Shown here in pieces: positions 1-6,171 of a stretch of 20,857 nucleotides of DNA. The notes below the pieces were generated by a model. That model was not told the DNA's origin, did no database searches, and saw nothing but the letters and a program-made list of their open reading frames with translations. The first letter of the stretch is position 1. Each line of letters starts with the position of its first letter. The DNA comes from a virus: IMG/VR virus record IMGVR_UViG_3300027659_000264, positions 1 through 20,857 of that record. One strand, written 5' to 3'. A program made the translations under genes and the position numbers.

Positions 1-536
1 TCGCCAGAAACCACACTGCGGTCGCCGGGAGACTGGAAGTCAGCAGCGGAGAACAAAGTACCTGTTGAACCACCAGCAGTGCTGTTGCTCACCAAGAAAG
101 CGCCGCCAACAGTTTGGGTGGAGGTGATTGAGAACGAAGCTGGGCTTGCAGTGTTGGTCACAACCGAGGGGTTGGCGTTGGTTGCAGCGGTAAATGTGGC
201 AGCAGGGCGAGTACCGGAGTAAGGGGTAACCTCAGTCCAACCAGCGTGAGATGACATGGTGTCACCAGCGGCAGGGGTGTTAGAAGCGCCAGCGCCGTAC
301 AGGCCAATGTACCAAGATGTGATCTGAGCCGTGCTGGTCAAAGCTGTGCCAGCCATGTACTGAAGACCAACGTTTACCACGAGGTTGCTTTCTTCAGCAG
401 ACCACTTAAGGATGCCGTCCTTGTCATAGCATTCCATGAGGAAGCGACCTGTGGCTTTAGCCACTTCAGTGTTTTTAGTGCCAGCAACCAAACCGCTATT
501 CACGGCATCAGAGGCTTTTGCAATTTCATTTGACAT
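1..536 (-). CDS. Phage structural protein (C-terminus beyond window)
   Basis: The reading frame is open from an ATG at 536 to the window edge, giving 178 complete codons with no stop. An AAGGAAA ribosome-binding site lies just upstream. The protein is rich in Thr, Ser, Ala and Gly. It contains a LVVNVGLQYMAG segment near residues 51-62, then WYIGLYGAGAS, a SHAGWTE motif, and a GGAFLVSN...GGSTGTLF segment towards the visible end. I recall this layout from uncharacterised tail or virion proteins of many phages; that is family memory, not a search. It is the most distal gene seen in the late module and follows another beta-rich protein, so a tail-tip, fibre or decoration role is likely. The true length is unknown. 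Confidence 0.8.
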   Translation of the reverse strand, partial: MSNEIAKASDAVNSGLVAGTKNTEVAKATGRFLMECYDKDGILKWSAEESNLVVNVGLQYMAGTALTSTAQITSWYIGLYGAGASNTPAAGDTMSSHAGWTEVTPYSGTRPAATFTAATNANPSVVTNTASPASFSITSTQTVGGAFLVSNSTAGGSTGTLFSAADFQSPGDRSVVSG

Positions 537-597
537 GATATTTCCTTAATTTGAAGAGCGAATTAACGCGGTTGTTGCCGTATTAAATAGCATTGTA

Positions 598-1044
598 CTA
601 AGAAATACGAAGAATTGCGGTGCTATTTGTGGCAGTTGGAAACTGCACAACAAACGTACTAGCAGAAGTTTTATCTGAGCCAAAGTCTAGCACGCAAACA
701 GACGCCGTACTACCCCCGCCCAAGTCCTTATAAATCAATGCGCCTCGGGCAGTGATAACGCCTGTCCAAGTCACATTGGCAAAAGACCAAAAAGCCGCAG
801 CCGTTGAACCTGTTTGATTAGCCAACGTAGGCACTTGGGTGATTGTTAGTGTAGACCCGCCAGCCACATAACTACCACCAGAGGCTTCGCCAGATGTTGT
901 ATATGCCGTTGTGTCAGGGCCAAGATTGGCCGCCCCTGTGTACAAAGCAATCTTGTAAGAAGTGTCCGCAATGTTACTAAAGCTGAACGAGCCATTAGCC
1001 AGTCCGACTTTAAACGAGTTAGTAGCGCCTTGGGTCAACGACAT
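598..1044 (-). CDS. Beta-rich phage structural protein, 148 aa
   Basis: The ORF starts at an ATG 1 nt after the stop of the upstream gene; a GGCGG stretch is the only purine-rich ribosome-binding candidate. The sequence is Thr/Ser/Gly/Ala-rich with few charges, as expected for beta-structured virion proteins. Recognisable segments are KIALYTGAANLGP near residues 31-43, an AYTTSGEASGG stretch, an ARGALIYKD segment near 99-107 and a DFGSDKTS...FVVQFPT C-terminal part. This pattern recurs in phage structural proteins annotated only as hypothetical or tail-related. Its place between a tail-adaptor candidate and another structural protein supports a tail or decoration role. No enzymatic motif is visible. 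Confidence 0.8.
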   Translation of the reverse strand: MSLTQGATNSFKVGLANGSFSFSNIADTSYKIALYTGAANLGPDTTAYTTSGEASGGSYVAGGSTLTITQVPTLANQTGSTAAAFWSFANVTWTGVITARGALIYKDLGGGSTASVCVLDFGSDKTSASTFVVQFPTATNSTAILRIS

Positions 1045-1045
1045 A

Positions 1046-1702
1046 TCAAGTTACCGCCTGTCTAAATTGACCAGAGCGATAAGCGTCTTGACGCTCCATA
1101 CCATCGCCCAAACGCTTGGCCAACATTAGTGCTTCTTGGTACTTGGTGTTGTACAACTGCAACATGTCGGCCTCGCCTTTCATGTAGGTGTAAGCCTCAA
1201 CCAAAGAACCATACAAAAGCACAGAGTCAAAGTTATCCCCCAGCCATGATGTGCTGGCTGTTGTGATTGATTCTGGATAGTAGTAATAGTGCAACTCAAC
1301 ACCATACACCGCATCGGGCGTTGGACCCAAAATAAATGTTAGCTCGTCTGAGTTTGCTGTAGCGGGGCCAAAAATACCGTAGTACCGCGGCAACCCTGTC
1401 TCTGTTGGCAAAGGGTATGCTTGGCGAATAAAGTTGACGTCTTTGTTTAACAAATACTCATACGCGCCTGTACCGTCAATCACTGCCATTGAGTATGTGG
1501 CAAGAAAATCTCCGGGGCATGACAAGTATTTATTGTTTGTCGACGTAGTGCCCGTAACGTTCTTGCGAAGCGAAGGGAACTGAACGGTGTTGTAAATACG
1601 CTGCTCAGCCTGCTGAACGAACACGGGTATCTCAGCAATAAAGTTCGCTTCGGTGTTTTCCGTATACGCCTGAATAGCGCTGCTGAGTTGCGTATAGTTC
1701 AT
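1046..1702 (-). CDS. Tail-adaptor / head-completion protein candidate, 218 aa
   Basis: The 218-residue protein begins with an amphipathic helical region (MNYTQLSSAIQAYTEN, then a stretch ending AEQRIYN). A beta-rich middle follows with aromatic-rich segments (ELHYYYYPESI near residues 136-146), and a helical C-terminus contains SVLLYGSLVEAYTYMKGEADMLQLY. That helix-beta-helix plan, with an N-terminal helix followed by a QAEQRI-type segment, resembles the T7 gp11 / P22 gp4 class of tail adaptors, which form the ring joining portal to tail. This is fold-level inference. The start overlaps the upstream gene's stop by 4 nt (ATGA type), suggesting translational coupling; its own ribosome-binding site is weak. 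Confidence 0.7.
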   Translation of the reverse strand: MNYTQLSSAIQAYTENTEANFIAEIPVFVQQAEQRIYNTVQFPSLRKNVTGTTSTNNKYLSCPGDFLATYSMAVIDGTGAYEYLLNKDVNFIRQAYPLPTETGLPRYYGIFGPATANSDELTFILGPTPDAVYGVELHYYYYPESITTASTSWLGDNFDSVLLYGSLVEAYTYMKGEADMLQLYNTKYQEALMLAKRLGDGMERQDAYRSGQFRQAVT

Positions 1703-1905
1703 GCCATTGGTCCGCGAGCCATGACACCTTTAGTCGCAGCGCCAGTGCCGCGAATCTTAATGCCAGAAGTTTTAACACCGGGGTAGGGGTTGCTACGCTC
1801 GTTAGCCACAGATGTATTGGCTTTCAACGCCTCTTTGACAGGCATCTCACCAACAACTACGCTGGGAACAATTTTGGGTTGGCGGTAAACTTTTGTTGTA
1901 GCCAT
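1699..1905 (-). CDS. Small basic protein, 68 aa, unknown function
   Basis: I place the start at the ATG at 1905 because GGAGG lies 5 nt upstream; a longer reading from a TTG at 1923 would put that Shine-Dalgarno inside the gene. The 68 residues are basic and low in complexity, beginning MATTKVYRQPKIVPS and ending with Gly/Lys/Arg/Ala-rich sequence (GIKIRGTGAATKGVMARGP). No domain is recognised. It lies 1 nt after the stop of the upstream 63-residue basic protein and overlaps the downstream adaptor gene by 4 nt, so it is part of one tightly coupled block. It belongs compositionally to the set of small basic proteins between the capsid and tail genes. Confidence 0.75.
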   Translation of the reverse strand: MATTKVYRQPKIVPSVVVGEMPVKEALKANTSVANERSNPYPGVKTSGIKIRGTGAATKGVMARGPMA

Positions 1906-1906
1906 A

Positions 1907-2098
1907 TTAACCTCCACGACCAACAGAACGCTGGTTCATCACCTTGGCCATGTTGCGTCCATACTTAAGCATGTCGCTGTTGGTTTTGCCGCCAGCTTTG
2001 AGTTTAGTAGGCTTTTTACCGGGGTGCATGTGTTTCTCATGCTTGCCCACAGCAGACTTAATCATCTTCTTGTCTTGGGCTAAATCTTTCTTGTCCAT
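1907..2098 (-). CDS. Small Lys-rich protein, 63 aa, unknown function
   Basis: The start is placed at the ATG at 2098, which has AAGGAG 6 nt upstream; the longer frame to 2122 would start inside that site. The protein is strongly basic, with a KDLAQDKKMIKS N-terminal helix, a His/Lys patch (GKHEKHMHPGKKPTK), one KAGGK motif shared in style with neighbouring proteins, and an Arg/Gly tail (RSVGRGG). It has no transmembrane segment or catalytic motif. It sits 10 nt after the zinc-ribbon gene. The composition would suit nucleic-acid contact or packing inside the virion, but this is inference only. Confidence 0.75.
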   Translation of the reverse strand: MDKKDLAQDKKMIKSAVGKHEKHMHPGKKPTKLKAGGKTNSDMLKYGRNMAKVMNQRSVGRGG

Positions 2099-2108
2099 TT
2101 CAGGCTCC

Positions 2109-2537
2109 TTATGTCGTTGCAATCGTTACTGTACCAACTTCTACGTTTAAAACCAAGTAATTTGGCGTCAAAGCTTCATCAAAAAATCTGGCCCCACCAA
2201 CTGGGTTCCAGCCCCATTGAAACACTCGGCTACCGCCTTCTGGATAACCATCAGCATCTACTGCGGGGCTGTTGGTGTTTACAATTTGTAAGCCGCTCAA
2301 TCCAGACTGATAATAACTGCGATCGGGGCGTGGATTCCTCAAACCTTGTGGGTCGTCAACAGGGTACATACCCAGTTGCAACTGTGGCTGATCGGGGTCC
2401 CAGCACTCAGGGCAAACCAACAAGTCGTAGTTCTTCGTCTTGATGATTTCTTTACGCAACACTTTTAACTTAAACCGTTGGTCACAACGGTCGCACTGCG
2501 CAATTGCCCATTTGCCAGAAGCAAACCGATTACCCAT
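2109..2537 (-). CDS. Zinc-ribbon phage protein, 142 aa
   Basis: Two CxxC knuckles are visible, Cys15/Cys18 (CDRC) and Cys42/Cys45 (CPEC), about 24 residues apart, which is classic zinc-ribbon spacing. The rest has DPQGLRNPRPDRSYYQSGLSG around residues 61-80 and a hydrophobic beta-rich C-terminus (YLVLNVEVGTVTIATT). GGAGG precedes the ATG by 7 nt, and the start overlaps the upstream gene's stop by 1 nt (TGATG). Similar zinc-ribbon proteins occur next to tail-adaptor genes in uncultured aquatic phages, by my recollection, with no assigned function. A structural zinc site in a neck or tail protein is as plausible as nucleic-acid binding. Confidence 0.8.
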   Translation of the reverse strand: MGNRFASGKWAIAQCDRCDQRFKLKVLRKEIIKTKNYDLLVCPECWDPDQPQLQLGMYPVDDPQGLRNPRPDRSYYQSGLSGLQIVNTNSPAVDADGYPEGGSRVFQWGWNPVGGARFFDEALTPNYLVLNVEVGTVTIATT

Positions 2538-3466
2538 CAGGTGCCTCCAATGAACTGCTGACGTGGCACAAAGCGTACCGAGGCCTTCTCCCGATCTTCA
2601 GCTGCAGCCAACTCCCAAGCTTCATCGTACTGCTGCTTAAGCACAGGCAAGCGCTCCGCGCCCCCGGCGACCTTCAACGCCAAGTAGTAGGACAGGCCAG
2701 CGGCCATGCAAGGAATAAAACGGAACGGCACGTCCATCACGTTCACACCACCACCCGCATCCTGCGTGCGGCGCAGTCTCCAATACACAAACGTGTACTG
2801 CTGCGCGGAATCTGGGGTAGGCCAAACGGTAATGGCAGGCACTTGGGCCAGATAGACCGTAGCGCCGCTTGTGTGCGAAGCCGCAGTTGTGTCTTGTTGT
2901 CCACGGAAACAGCTATATAGGGTATTCCCTGATATGTATCCGTAGTTGATAATCTCGTTGTCGATCTTCACAAACCCAGCAGCTGGTAGGCCAATGACCG
3001 AGTTAAGTGTGATCTGCGTTACTGTGGACGTAATAGAGCCACTCAAAGTCAAGCCAGTCGGTGAATTTTGACCATCTAAACGCTGAATCCAGACCTGAAT
3101 GGGTCGGGCTTGTTGAATCTTGTTGGGGATTGTGGCGTAGGTAGAAACACTAATACGCGTGATTGTCAGGTCAGCTTGGCTATTTTGAATGTTGGCTTGT
3201 GTACGGATCACATGCTCAAGCAAGTCAACGGTGTCGTACGGTAAAGCGTACGTGTTTTGGCCTTGAACAAGGGGAATCTCACCTTGCTCAATCGTCCACA
3301 TATTGATGCCACGATTAGCCCAATCTGCAAACATGATGTTAAGGCTACGACGCGCAGTGCGCAGGTCATAACCAGTACGCAACTCGCTACCGGCGCGTTC
3401 AAACGCCTCTTCAACCAACTCGTCAAGTTGAAGATTGAAACTAGATGAGCCGGAAGTTGTTGCCAT
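2537..3466 (-). CDS. Head-tail connector candidate with inserted beta module, 309 aa
   Basis: The N-terminal half is helical, with LDELVEEAFERAG at residues 14-26, then TGYDLRTARRSLNIMFADWA at 31-50 and a NRGINMW turn. It leads to a beta region (IPLVQGQNTYALP) and a C-terminal helical part (YYLALKVAGG...LKQQYDEAWELAAAEDREKA). Residues about 141-207 form a separate beta-rich segment with the pattern KIDNEIINYG...NTLYSCFRGQ...AASHTSGATVY, a module I associate with several phage virion proteins. Overall the helix-beta-helix plan suits a portal-proximal adaptor (P22 gp4 or T7 gp11 type). The start overlaps the upstream stop by 1 nt (TAATG). The connector role is a structural inference. Confidence 0.75.
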   Translation of the reverse strand: MATTSGSSSFNLQLDELVEEAFERAGSELRTGYDLRTARRSLNIMFADWANRGINMWTIEQGEIPLVQGQNTYALPYDTVDLLEHVIRTQANIQNSQADLTITRISVSTYATIPNKIQQARPIQVWIQRLDGQNSPTGLTLSGSITSTVTQITLNSVIGLPAAGFVKIDNEIINYGYISGNTLYSCFRGQQDTTAASHTSGATVYLAQVPAITVWPTPDSAQQYTFVYWRLRRTQDAGGGVNVMDVPFRFIPCMAAGLSYYLALKVAGGAERLPVLKQQYDEAWELAAAEDREKASVRFVPRQQFIGGT

Positions 3467-3699
3467 TATCTAAACCCTGCCGTTTTCTTCGCGATCGTTT
3501 TAGGTTGCTTTACGAATTGTTGTCCGGCTTTTTTGCCAGCACGTTTCGCACGCGTTGTCGCAGCGTACTCAGCAGAACTGAGACTTTTAATCGCAGCACT
3601 AGGAAGGTATCGCTCGCCCGTGTCAGAAGATTTTTTACCACTTTTGGTTCTCCATTTTTGGTCGCCCCAGTCCTTCAATGATTTCTGAGGTGCTTTCAA
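3466..3699 (-). CDS. Small basic conserved phage protein, 77 aa, TTG start
   Basis: The frame has no early ATG. The only well-placed start is the TTG at 3699, preceded by GGAGGGT about 7 nt upstream and overlapping the upstream gene's TGA as TTGA. The product is rich in Lys, Ala and Ser: KSLKDWGDQKWRTKSGKKS at residues 6-24, a GERYLPSAAIKSLSSAEY core, then an ATTRAKRAGKKAG segment and a FVKQPKTIAKKTAGFR tail. I recall closely similar short proteins in cyanophage, pelagiphage and algal-virus genomes as a domain of unknown function; the family number would need a search. A nucleic-acid-contacting or capsid-internal role is possible but unproven. Confidence 0.75.
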   Translation of the reverse strand: MKAPQKSLKDWGDQKWRTKSGKKSSDTGERYLPSAAIKSLSSAEYAATTRAKRAGKKAGQQFVKQPKTIAKKTAGFR

Positions 3700-3971
3700 T
3701 CTTTGTACCCTCCGCCAGCTTCCTTGTACTTCTTAGCTACAAGCTGAGCTTTACGGGCTGACCACTGACCTGCTCCAGTACCATGGGTTGCTGCGGCTTT
3801 TACTTGGGACACGATACGCTTGCGCAGACCGGGTTTTGTGTAGTTGCCAGCGGCGTTAACTTTACCACCATCAGCGTACTGGGTGAAATCGGTGTCATCC
3901 CTGCGAGCCTTACGTTTCGCATTAGGCATTTTGCTGGGGTTTATTGCCCCCATACCCCGGGACGCCATCAT
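3696..3971 (-). CDS. Small basic protein with SARKAQ/GGGY C-terminal domain, 91 aa
   Basis: The N-terminal half is linker-like and basic (PNAKRKARRDD), followed by a YADGGK motif near residues 32-37. A compact C-terminal domain reads NYTKPGLRKRIVSQVKAA, then GTGAGQWSARKAQLVAKKY and ends KEAGGGYKD. This last part resembles a short domain of unknown function seen in aquatic phages and large algal viruses (my recollection, possibly listed as a DUF). The ATG at 3971 has no strong Shine-Dalgarno and follows the previous stop by 2 nt; a second ATG is adjacent. Its own stop overlaps the TTG start of the next gene, indicating coupled translation. Confidence 0.75.
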   Translation of the reverse strand: MMASRGMGAINPSKMPNAKRKARRDDTDFTQYADGGKVNAAGNYTKPGLRKRIVSQVKAAATHGTGAGQWSARKAQLVAKKYKEAGGGYKD

Positions 3972-3973
3972 GA

Positions 3974-4225
3974 TTACACCATTTTTCCGCGAGTCTTACC
4001 TTTGGAACAGCAACCATCAGCAGCTTTAACGTAGCCGCCTTTAGCCTTGTTCTCGGTGGTCAAAGACTTGTTATAGTCGGCTTCGTTTCTGGCGGTGTCT
4101 TTAGCTTCTTTAGCTTCATTCATAGCCGCTTGTTTGCTTTCCGAATAGACCATATCATTCAAAGACCCGGGCTCGCGCCTAGGTTTGTATTTTTTCATGC
4201 CAGCGGCAGTTGAACTTGCACCCAT
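3974..4225 (-). CDS. Small basic protein, 83 aa, KGG-type
   Basis: AAGGAG lies 7 nt before the ATG at 4225. The central region is a charged Ala/Glu/Lys helix (KQAAMNEAKEAKDTARNEADYNKS, about residues 31-54). The C-terminus carries an AKGGY motif, a Cys-Cys pair (DGCCSKGK) and a basic end (KTRGKMV). No known domain is recognised. The KGG motif and basic tail match the neighbouring small proteins, which suggests a shared role or origin. It lies 15 nt after the 172-residue KGG-rich protein. The Cys pair could form disulphides or bind metal, but there is no second pair to support a zinc site. Confidence 0.7.
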   Translation of the reverse strand: MGASSTAAGMKKYKPRREPGSLNDMVYSESKQAAMNEAKEAKDTARNEADYNKSLTTENKAKGGYVKAADGCCSKGKTRGKMV

Positions 4226-4240
4226 GATGTGCTCCTTAAA

Positions 4241-4759
4241 TTAGCACTTACCGCCGTAAGCCATGGTCTTACCGCCCTTTTTCATGCCCAAGGGCTTGGA
4301 ACCGGACATCTTGACCATAGTGCCTTTGGTTTTACCTTTAGCGGCCAAACCGTCACGGCTAGGAGCCGCTGTGCGCACTGCGCCCATTTTTGCTGTAGTG
4401 ATACCGTTACCGGCGCTACCGCCTTTTGCCATTTTTTTCATTTCAGACTCCTCATGTTTAATCATTGATTTAGGTGCGCCAGCTTTTTTCATGAAGCCAA
4501 CTTCTTTTTTTGTCATCGCCTTAGACTCTGCCATACCGCCGCCTTTCATAATAGACATCTTGCCATGAAGTGTCTTTGGTTTGTTAACTTTTTGAAGGTC
4601 GGGGCGGGATGTATTTGTATCCTTACCGAACTTCATACCCTTGCTCTTTTCACTGAACTCTTTAGCAACAGGTACTGGAACACCCGCAGCTTTTGCAAAC
4701 TTCGGGTTGTGTGCAGCGGCATCCATGAACCGCTTTTGTTTTTCACTCGTCGCTGGCAT
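4241..4759 (-). CDS. Lys/Met/Gly-rich basic protein, 172 aa
   Basis: About 34 of 172 residues are Lys and 16 are Met, an extreme composition. It opens with a SEKQKRFMDAAAHNPKFAKA segment, typical of short phage proteins of unknown function, and then carries repeated Gly-Gly motifs after Lys or Tyr: MKGGG, AKGGS, KKGGK and AYGGK, ending in a C-terminal Cys. An AAGG site lies before the ATG. The 5' end overlaps the holin-like gene by 17 bp. The protein is probably flexible. Plausible roles are condensing DNA inside the capsid or binding the capsid interior; neither is shown by the sequence. Confidence 0.75.
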   Translation of the reverse strand: MPATSEKQKRFMDAAAHNPKFAKAAGVPVPVAKEFSEKSKGMKFGKDTNTSRPDLQKVNKPKTLHGKMSIMKGGGMAESKAMTKKEVGFMKKAGAPKSMIKHEESEMKKMAKGGSAGNGITTAKMGAVRTAAPSRDGLAAKGKTKGTMVKMSGSKPLGMKKGGKTMAYGGKC

Positions 4760-4937
4760 TTGAAACCTTTTTACGATTGGTCAACTCGCGCACAGTATCA
4801 GACTCCCAGATACGAAGACCTAGGTATACGATCGTAAACAAAGAAGCCAAAGGTGGAAGCCATGTAACCATAACGCCAACAGTTGTTAAGACTGCTGCGC
4901 CATCTGCAACTGCTTTAGCTGTGTCGTGTTGAGTCAT
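4743..4937 (-). CDS. Holin, class II (T7 gp17.5-like), 64 aa
   Basis: This 64-residue protein has two closely spaced hydrophobic segments, about residues 10-27 (ADGAAVLTTVGVMVTW) and 30-46 (PPLASLFTIVYLGLRIW), separated by a Pro-Pro turn, then a charged tail (ESDTVRELTNRKKV). Small size, two membrane helices and the LGLRIWESDTV ending match class II holins of T7-like phages as I know them. Holins permeabilise the inner membrane at the end of infection so that endolysin can reach the cell wall. No endolysin or spanin is visible in the window. The gene starts 1 nt after the stop of the preceding small basic gene and overlaps the next one by 17 bp. Confidence 0.75.
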   Translation of the reverse strand: MTQHDTAKAVADGAAVLTTVGVMVTWLPPLASLFTIVYLGLRIWESDTVRELTNRKKVSNASDE

Positions 4938-4938
4938 A

Positions 4939-5184
4939 TCAGCACTTCCATGCTCTAAGTGATTTGTTTATGCGTGAGTCTGGGTCTTTGGCGGTTTTGG
5001 GGGATGTCAATTTCTTTTTCATCCCTTCCATCCTCGCACAAAAAGAGTCGCGCCGGGAGCCGCCTTCTGGCTGGGGAGGTTTCAAGTTCATGCCTTGCTT
5101 TTTCGCGGAGGCTCGTCCCTTGGCGTTCAAGCCGCCTTTGGGATTCTTGCCTTCCTTCCTCTGCCATGCTGCGCTCTTAGCCAT
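4939..5184 (-). CDS. Short conserved basic protein, 81 aa (DUF6321-like)
   Basis: The whole protein is one conserved-looking unit: AAWQRKEGKNPKGGLNAKGR at residues 5-24, a Pro/Gly-rich middle, RRDSFCARMEGMKKKLTSPK near residues 44-63 and a SRINKSLRAWKC ending with a terminal Cys. I recognise this pattern from very widespread short proteins of aquatic phages and algal viruses, which I believe are listed as DUF6321; the accession is from memory. It is strongly basic with no membrane segment. Its 5' end overlaps the previous gene by 8 bp and it precedes the holin by 1 nt. The function is unknown. Confidence 0.8.
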   Translation of the reverse strand: MAKSAAWQRKEGKNPKGGLNAKGRASAKKQGMNLKPPQPEGGSRRDSFCARMEGMKKKLTSPKTAKDPDSRINKSLRAWKC

Positions 5185-5458
5185 AGAACACCGTGACTTT
5201 CGCCGCTGCGGGTAAAGTTACATGAATGTCTGTGTTAAACAAAATGCCTTGTCCGGGAATAGGCAGTCCAATTGGTTGAGTGCCCGTACCAATATTAAAA
5301 CGCAAACGGATAGTGCCCGAAGCGCCACCGTCACGGAAAATAATATCTCCTGCTGTACCCCCAGAAATACACTGATAACCTTTAAGGCGAGTACGCGCCG
5401 ACACCATAGTGCCTGTAGCTTCTGTGTGCGCCGATAAAACGTCTGTTTGCATCGTCAT
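5177..5458 (-). CDS. Small beta-rich virion protein candidate, 93 aa
   Basis: I place the start at the ATG at 5458 because AAAGGAG lies 7 nt upstream; a longer frame would begin at a TTG at 5464 inside the spacing. The protein has HTEATGTMVSARTRLKG followed by a Gly-rich beta region (ISGGTAGDIIFRDGGASGTI) and a hydrophobic end (DIHVTLPAAAKVTVFYG). No catalytic motif is visible. It is the first gene after the intrinsic terminator at 5479-5492, so its expression depends on read-through or an unseen promoter. It looks like a short decoration or neck protein; the function is not recognised. Confidence 0.7.
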   Translation of the reverse strand: MTMQTDVLSAHTEATGTMVSARTRLKGYQCISGGTAGDIIFRDGGASGTIRLRFNIGTGTQPIGLPIPGQGILFNTDIHVTLPAAAKVTVFYG

Positions 5459-5472
5459 AATCAATCTCCTTT

Positions 5473-5492
5473 AAAAACGGGGCCGAAGCCCC
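5473..5492 (-). terminator. Intrinsic terminator after the 177-aa structural gene
   Basis: On the minus strand a 5-bp GGGGC/GCCCC stem closes a TTCG tetraloop and is followed by GTTTTT. It lies 10 nt beyond the stop of the gene ending at 5502. The short but very stable stem suggests partial termination, lowering expression of the downstream small-protein and tail genes. Confidence 0.75.
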
Positions 5493-5501
5493 TTGGGTTG
5501 A

Positions 5502-6035
5502 TTAGGCAGTACGGGTAAACACGTACGCTGTTGCGCTTGAGAACATGATGGTGAAACGGGCAAGGCCGGTAACGCCAGAGGCCACTGTCAGGTCACCAAA
5601 ACTACCGGGAGTGTCGGCAGCCGCAGTAGACAAAATACCATTGGTTGCAACAGCAATAGTCACTGTGCTTGCGCCACCAGTATTGTCAATGTACAAATCT
5701 AACACAGTGCCTTTAGCCGCACCGATAGCCGCGCCCAGCAACGTGCCTGTTGGCAATGTGATGGTTGTAGGAGAGGCTGATGTAGAAGTGATGTAGCCTG
5801 TTGCAACTTCAGCTGCGGTGGCAGTTGCGGTCGCGTTGATTGCGGCTGTAGTGGGGTGGTTTTGATCGGTAAAAACCAGATTTGTGGCCGTTACATTTGT
5901 AGCAGCCAGAGTAGTCACGCTGGTAGCTGCGCCGAATGTTGCGTTAACAGTAACAACACCAGTGGTGGCGTTGATAGAGATGTCTTGAAAGCCGTTCTGC
6001 GAGCGAACTGGGCCGTTAAACGTGGTATTTGCCAT
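5502..6035 (-). CDS. Fibre or decoration protein candidate, 177 aa
   Basis: The protein opens MANTTFNGPVRSQNGFQ, a start I associate with abundant virion proteins of freshwater phages. The rest is very rich in Thr, Ala, Val and Ser with few charges: repeated short beta-like segments such as TTLAATNVTATNLVF, an ATATATAAEVATGY stretch, and a C-terminal domain with DLYIDNTGGASTVTIAV. This fits a trimeric head fibre or decoration fold, but no repeat is exact enough to prove it. AAGGAAT precedes the ATG at 6035. It sits alone between two terminators, 106 bp after the capsid terminator and just before another, so it may have its own promoter or depend on read-through. Confidence 0.75.
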   Translation of the reverse strand: MANTTFNGPVRSQNGFQDISINATTGVVTVNATFGAATSVTTLAATNVTATNLVFTDQNHPTTAAINATATATAAEVATGYITSTSASPTTITLPTGTLLGAAIGAAKGTVLDLYIDNTGGASTVTIAVATNGILSTAAADTPGSFGDLTVASGVTGLARFTIMFSSATAYVFTRTA

Positions 6036-6141
6036 GATTATTCCTTACATGCAAGTTGTGGTGTTCTATCTGCATGTCGTCAGCCGGGACTGTAAGAACA
6101 CCGGAAAAGCCCGGAATGAAGTCAATATACACGAAAAGAAA

Positions 6142-6160
6142 AGGGGGCACAAGGCCCCCT
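6142..6160 (-). terminator. Intrinsic terminator after the capsid gene
   Basis: A perfect 7-bp stem, AGGGGGC/GCCCCCT, with a 5-nt loop lies just after the capsid stop at 6172. On the minus strand it is followed by TTTTCTTTTC. It isolates the highly expressed capsid gene from those beyond it. The plus-strand side is also followed by a T run (6166-6170), so it could act in both directions, though no plus-strand gene lies here. Confidence 0.85.
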
Positions 6161-6171
6161 CTTCGTTTTTA

